NCBI GenBank assembly: GCA_035604195.1
Contig: DATNIY010000049.1
Location: 1-9,909, forward strand
Origin: DATJLY01 sp035604195
GTDB taxonomy: Bacteria; Pseudomonadota; Alphaproteobacteria; ATCC43930; CGMCC-115725
Direction: 5' to 3'
Length of the DNA: 9,909 nucleotides
The translations under genes and the position numbers were made by a program. Below the pieces are notes generated by a model. The model had not been told where the DNA came from, searched no databases, and saw only the letters and a list, made by a program, of their open reading frames with translations. Positions 6,697 through 9,909 of this stretch are shown in pieces (the stretch's first letter is position 1; each line of letters starts with the position of its first letter).

Positions 6697-6710
6697 AGGA
6701 CATTACCCCC

Positions 6711-7976
6711 ATGCCGCAGGTCAAGCTGACCGTCCGCAACGCCCCTACCCTCCCCGCTCCCGCCGAGGGCTTCATCGAATACTTCGACCTCGGACTGCCC
6801 GGCTTCGGGATACGCGTCTCGTCGAAGGGCCGGCGGACGTGGCTCGTGCGCTATCGCATCAAGGGGCGCAAGGGAAAGGGCAGCATGAGCCTCGGCACAG
6901 TCGGCAGCACCGAGTTCGCCGACGCGCGAGGCGCTGCCAAGGACGCGCTCCGTGCGGCCGAGAAGGGGATCGACCCGGCTGAGCCGGTGCGCCGAGAACG
7001 GCATGCCGAGACCTTCAAGGAGCTCGCCGATCGCTACATCGAGGAATACGCGAAGGGCCCCGATTACAAGGACGGCAAGGGCAAGCCGCGGAAGCGCTCA
7101 TGGAAGACCGACCAGCGTATCATCAAGCGCGACCTCGTCCCGGTCATCGGCAACATGAAGGCGCTGACGGTCAAGCGCGCCGACCTCCGCCCGATCTTGC
7201 GTGCCGTCATCGCGCGCGGCGCACCGATCATGGCAAACCGGGTGCACGAGGTGCTCCGGATGATCTTCGCATGGGCAATCAGCGAGGAGATCGGCGGCAT
7301 AGAGCACAATCCCTGTGACGGCTTGGCTCGGCCCTCCGAGGAGCACAGCCGGGACCGCGTGCTGAGCACCGGCGAGATCAAGACGCTATGGAAGGCTCTG
7401 AGCAACCCGCCTGCCGGAATGCCTCGGCGGTGCGCCCTGGCGCTCAAGCTGCAGCTTGTCACAGCGCAGCGCAAAGGCGAGGTCGTCGGCGCCGAATGGT
7501 CCGAGATTGATCGCAAAGCCGAGAAGGTCTGGACCATCCCGGCCGAGAAGGCGAAGAACCGCCTCGCCCATCGCGTGCCGCTCACCGATTCGGCGCTCGA
7601 TGTGCTGGGAGAGATCGAGAAGCTGGCCGGCAAGTCCCGATGGCTGTTCCCCTCCCCTTCCGGAGACAAGCCCATGACGGCGCGTGCGATCAACCATGCC
7701 GTGCTGCGCGTGGTCGACAAGCTCGGCGTCGGCGATGACATGCGACCCCACGACTTGCGCCGTTCAGCCGCCTCGCACATGGCGAGCATTGGGATAAGCC
7801 GCTTCATCATCGCTCGCATTCTCAATCACGTGGAGCGAGGCGTCACAGCCGTCTACGACCGTCACAGCTACGATCGCGAGAAGCTACAGGCGCTCGACGC
7901 GTGGGGCCGCCGACTCGAGCAGATCGTTTCCAGCACGGCGCCACCTTCCAACGTGACGGAGCTGCGGCGCGCCTGA
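6711..7976 (+). CDS. Tyrosine recombinase, P4-type integrase
   Basis: The 421-residue site-specific recombinase would integrate and excise the element. The N-terminal arm-binding domain (about 1-90) shows the P4 family pattern: FDLGLPGFGIRVSSKGRRTW (25-44), YRIKGRKG, SLGTVG. A core-binding domain follows (about 100-205, ending in NPCDGLARP). The catalytic domain has Arg254 (TAQRKGE), Lys282 (EKAKN), His347 and Arg350 in RPHDLRRS, His373 (ILNHVERG) and the nucleophile Tyr382 (AVYDRHSY), exactly nine residues after His373. All six are present, so it appears functional. ATG 6711 is preferred, with AGGA 10 bases upstream; an in-frame TTG at 6675 would place the tandem repeat inside the coding region. 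No tRNA gene lies beside it, unlike many P4-type integrases. The broken comEC is the apparent target. Confidence 0.93.
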   Translation: MPQVKLTVRNAPTLPAPAEGFIEYFDLGLPGFGIRVSSKGRRTWLVRYRIKGRKGKGSMSLGTVGSTEFADARGAAKDALRAAEKGIDPAEPVRRERHAETFKELADRYIEEYAKGPDYKDGKGKPRKRSWKTDQRIIKRDLVPVIGNMKALTVKRADLRPILRAVIARGAPIMANRVHEVLRMIFAWAISEEIGGIEHNPCDGLARPSEEHSRDRVLSTGEIKTLWKALSNPPAGMPRRCALALKLQLVTAQRKGEVVGAEWSEIDRKAEKVWTIPAEKAKNRLAHRVPLTDSALDVLGEIEKLAGKSRWLFPSPSGDKPMTARAINHAVLRVVDKLGVGDDMRPHDLRRSAASHMASIGISRFIIARILNHVERGVTAVYDRHSYDREKLQALDAWGRRLEQIVSSTAPPSNVTELRRA

Positions 7977-7982
7977 ACCGAA

Positions 7983-8041
7983 TCGCGGCGGATAGGGTAG
8001 CACCGATAAGGCCGGAATCCGCACCGACCTATCCGCCGCGA
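7983..8041 (+). repeat. 14-bp perfect inverted repeat between integrase and the long gene
   Basis: TCGCGGCGGATAGG (7983-7996) and CCTATCCGCCGCGA (8028-8041) are perfect reverse complements around a 31-base loop. The stem begins 6 bases after the integrase stop. No T-run follows, so a plain intrinsic terminator is unlikely. The loop holds two copies of GCACCGA (8000-8006 and 8021-8027). It could be an RNA hairpin controlling the next gene, a processing site, or a protein-binding dyad in DNA. Confidence 0.8.
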
Positions 8042-8081
8042 CAACCATGCGGAGCGCTTGCGGAGGTGCGCGGTGCGGATT
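8016..8081 (+). promoter_or_regulatory. Complementarity between the hairpin loop and the GTG start of the next gene
   Basis: AATCCGCACCG (8016-8026), within the loop of the 14-bp stem, is perfectly complementary to CGGTGCGGATT (8071-8081), which contains the GTG start codon (8073-8075) and codons 2 and 3. Pairing would hide the start while leaving the Shine-Dalgarno GGAGG (8062-8066) free. Together with the outer stem it could form a pseudoknot. This is a structural prediction from base matching only. Confidence 0.35.
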
Positions 8082-9909
8082 GCGGACGAGCGGTTTGATG
8101 CTGCAATTCTCAGCGGAGACGCGATCGCGAGGCGCTGGGCGCGAGCGAGTGGCCAGCCCGTCGAGATCATGCAGCAAGCAGTCGTGGGAGCGTATTTTCA
8201 AAACCTCCTGCCACTGCGCTCGGACCAAGGTGTCCCGATCAGCCCCGTCGAGCTTCTCCGCATTCGCAGGAATGTGCCCGATCTTCTGCCTATACCGTTG
8301 GATCTCGACGATGACAGCGATACCGAGATATCAGACGAGTTGCTCCTGGCATCATATGCTAAGGAGCCACCGTTCACCGCTAAAGCATGGAAGTTGTGGT
8401 ACGGGTGTTGGCTCGTCTCGCGCGATGATTTCTCCACGTGGTACGCGGGATCGTCTTTATCCATCGGCGTTCCTTTGACGAACTTCTGGTCCAGAGTGGA
8501 ACGTGATGGGGTTGCGTCAAGCCTGAAGCGAACTGCGGCGGATTGGGAAGTTCCCGAACGGCCGGCACCGCACCTGCTTTCCGCCGCGGCACCGCATGCG
8601 GGCGCCGGCGGGGGCGCAGTAATGCCGTTCGCTTCTGAGGATGAGCGCACGCCAGCTCGTCAAATGACGTGGAGCGAATTGCTCAAATGCGTTCGAAGCA
8701 TAGAACAATGTGACGAGCGAGAAGCGCAATGCCAGATCGGGCTTGCGAATGCCGATGATTGGCTAATTGCGCAGCGGGACGACGGGCTGCCAGTTCCGGA
8801 TGGCGCATTGACGGCCGACTACTGGGCTCGATGTCAAACCGATCTCGCCGATCCTGATCGCGTGCTCGACCCTCCCTTGCGCGAGGCGGGGTTCGGAACC
8901 GCGAAGCGTCTCGAGAGGCGGCGGTGTTCCTGGAAGCCGCTCTTCGCTCGCGCGCGGGTGATAAAGTTCTGGCAGCACGTCTGGGGTCTCGATAAGGCCC
9001 GCCGTTGGGTGACGTGGCGGGATGAGGACGGTCCGGCCGCCCCGGCAGACCGGCGCTTTGGCACTCTCGCGAAGATCGACGATGATTCAGCGCTTCTGAG
9101 CATCCTGCAAAGGGGGCGCATCGTAGCGTGCGGTTATCGCGACAATGGCGTGTGGCAGGAGATACCGGTCGACGCATGGCGAGCGTGCGCTTGGACCCCG
9201 GCCGGCTTCACTAGCATCGTGGTCGATGCGAAGAGCGTGCGAGCCGAGTTTGGGGCCGATCATGCAACGGAGATCGTGAATCGGAACCGCCGAGAGTTCC
9301 GTCAGCGCCAGATCGACCGCTTTGAAATATGCCAGCACCGGAAGCGACAGTGGATTCGCTTTTCAGAAATTGCAGACTGGTGTGCGCGAGAACCGCAAAC
9401 AATGCGAAGTGACGGATCCTGGCAGGCGGTAGCATATCAGAAATTGCGCAAGGCGCTTCTCGCGGGCGAGTTCGGGAGGGGTGATCAGGCACGCGTGTTG
9501 TACCTGCAAGCCGACTTGCCGAAGAATTTACCGGAGTCGAGGCGAATGACCCCGGCTTCGTTGCGAAAGGTCGTGATGCCGAATGATCCGACCACCCTTA
9601 GCGAAGTGCTCGCGAATTGTTGGTTGCAACGAGACCAATGCCAAGTGTGGCTGCGGGCAGAGGGCATAGAGCCGAAGCCCGGTTGGTGCTTCGACACACC
9701 CACACCGGCTAACCAGCGCATCTCAAGCCCTGAGCTGCGACCGCGCAATGACAAAGTAAATGCGCGAAAGCCCGCTCGCGAGAAGCCATTCTGGCCCGAC
9801 GCGGAACGCGAGGCGAAGGCCTGGCTCGTTGACAATGGATTTCCCGAAAAGGGCGACGGCGGCCAAGCAAAACTTGAAAGTCACATCGCAAGCTGGCTCT
9901 CCGACCGTG
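8073..9909 (+). CDS. Large uncharacterised accessory protein (partial, runs off window)
   Basis: One frame is open from GTG 8073 through the window end, 612 codons without a stop. GGAGG at 8062-8066, six bases before the GTG, is an excellent ribosome site and fixes the start; no ATG is available until codon 33. The protein is soluble-looking, with no membrane segment, and rich in Trp, Arg and acidic residues. Visible blocks: an Asp/Glu-rich N-terminal part; an Ala/Pro/Gly linker around residues 175-190 (PHLLSAAAPHAGAGGG); a segment LLSILQRGRIVACGYRDNG followed by WQEIPVDAWR, which resembles a short domain I recall from hypothetical proteins near alphaproteobacterial integrases; IRFSEIADWCAREP and EVLANCWLQRDQCQVWL; a basic stretch NARKPAREKPFWPDAEREAKAW; then QAKLESHIASWLSDR, perhaps the start of a helix-turn-helix. 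No catalytic motif is recognised, so no function is assigned. Codon choice (TTG, ATA, GAA, CAA, AAA) is more relaxed than in the trp-moe genes. Confidence 0.75.
   Translation, partial: MRIADERFDAAILSGDAIARRWARASGQPVEIMQQAVVGAYFQNLLPLRSDQGVPISPVELLRIRRNVPDLLPIPLDLDDDSDTEISDELLLASYAKEPPFTAKAWKLWYGCWLVSRDDFSTWYAGSSLSIGVPLTNFWSRVERDGVASSLKRTAADWEVPERPAPHLLSAAAPHAGAGGGAVMPFASEDERTPARQMTWSELLKCVRSIEQCDEREAQCQIGLANADDWLIAQRDDGLPVPDGALTADYWARCQTDLADPDRVLDPPLREAGFGTAKRLERRRCSWKPLFARARVIKFWQHVWGLDKARRWVTWRDEDGPAAPADRRFGTLAKIDDDSALLSILQRGRIVACGYRDNGVWQEIPVDAWRACAWTPAGFTSIVVDAKSVRAEFGADHATEIVNRNRREFRQRQIDRFEICQHRKRQWIRFSEIADWCAREPQTMRSDGSWQAVAYQKLRKALLAGEFGRGDQARVLYLQADLPKNLPESRRMTPASLRKVVMPNDPTTLSEVLANCWLQRDQCQVWLRAEGIEPKPGWCFDTPTPANQRISSPELRPRNDKVNARKPAREKPFWPDAEREAKAWLVDNGFPEKGDGGQAKLESHIASWLSDR

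Larger units (their letters stand above)
6541..9909 (+). mobile_element. Left part of a putative integrative element inserted in comEC
   Basis: The boundary rests on where ComEC similarity stops (about 6540, uncertain by roughly 15 bases). It is followed at once by an inward-reading tyrosine recombinase and a long gene of different base composition. An integrase next to its attachment site, reading away from the split gene, is the normal layout of islands and satellite prophages. By hand count, one 60-base row in the long gene (8281-8340) has 29 G/C, against 44 in a moeA row (4141-4200). The right end, cargo and duplicated core are outside the window. Bases 6541-6710 hold no gene. Confidence 0.65.

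Noticed and set aside
6675..6710. TTG-initiated extension of the integrase by 12 residues
   Set aside because: It would translate the tandem repeat. ATG 6711 has AGGA upstream and begins just before the family-like arm-binding domain.
6541..6710. tRNA gene as the integrase attachment site
   Set aside because: I looked for a cloverleaf, a T-loop-like GGTTCGAATCC and an acceptor stem near the break and found none; the left flank is clearly comEC coding sequence.
8047..8478. ATG-started plus-strand frame of 143 codons after the integrase
   Set aside because: It lies in another frame inside the 612-codon open frame that starts at GTG 8073 with GGAGG at ideal spacing; its translation is Ser/Arg/Cys-rich with no recognisable pattern and it lacks its own ribosome site.

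Overview
The window looks like chromosomal DNA from a GC-rich alphaproteobacterium, probably Hyphomicrobiales or a nearby order. Three things point there. The gene order trpG-trpD-trpC-moaC-moeA-lexA, with comEC facing lexA, is one I know from that class. The lexA promoter carries a GAAC-N7-GAAC box, the alphaproteobacterial SOS operator. A palindromic repeat around 2800 and 3170 is of a kind I remember as abundant in Bradyrhizobium-like genomes. No finer taxonomic call is justified.

Bases 1-122 hold the start of a minus-strand gene of unknown function (membrane anchor plus a proline run). After a ~200-base divergent gap, trpG, trpD and trpC (322-2746) are packed with ATGA stop/start overlaps and encode three tryptophan-pathway enzymes. 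Bases 2747-3218 interrupt the otherwise dense cluster with a small minus-strand GIY-YIG nuclease gene framed by two perfect 32-base inverted copies of a palindromic repeat. moaC and moeA (3219-4906), again overlapping by ATGA, serve molybdenum cofactor synthesis. lexA (5030-5743) follows behind its own promoter, whose -10 hexamer sits in the SOS box.

Convergent to lexA, and overlapping its last 7 bases, is the 3' third of a comEC/rec2 competence gene. Homology to ComEC stops abruptly near 6540. Past this point lie a P4-type tyrosine recombinase (6711-7976) reading away from the break and then a very long uncharacterised gene (8073 to the window end) with lower GC and relaxed codon use. The simplest reading is an integrated element that split comEC, with its left end at about 6540 and its right end beyond the window. 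Between the integrase and the long gene are a 14-bp perfect inverted repeat and a second 11-bp complementarity that would cover the long gene's GTG start codon.

The most interesting items are the comEC-targeted element, the inverted-repeat-framed GIY-YIG unit, and the possible start-codon-masking RNA structure. No tRNA, rRNA or CRISPR array was seen.
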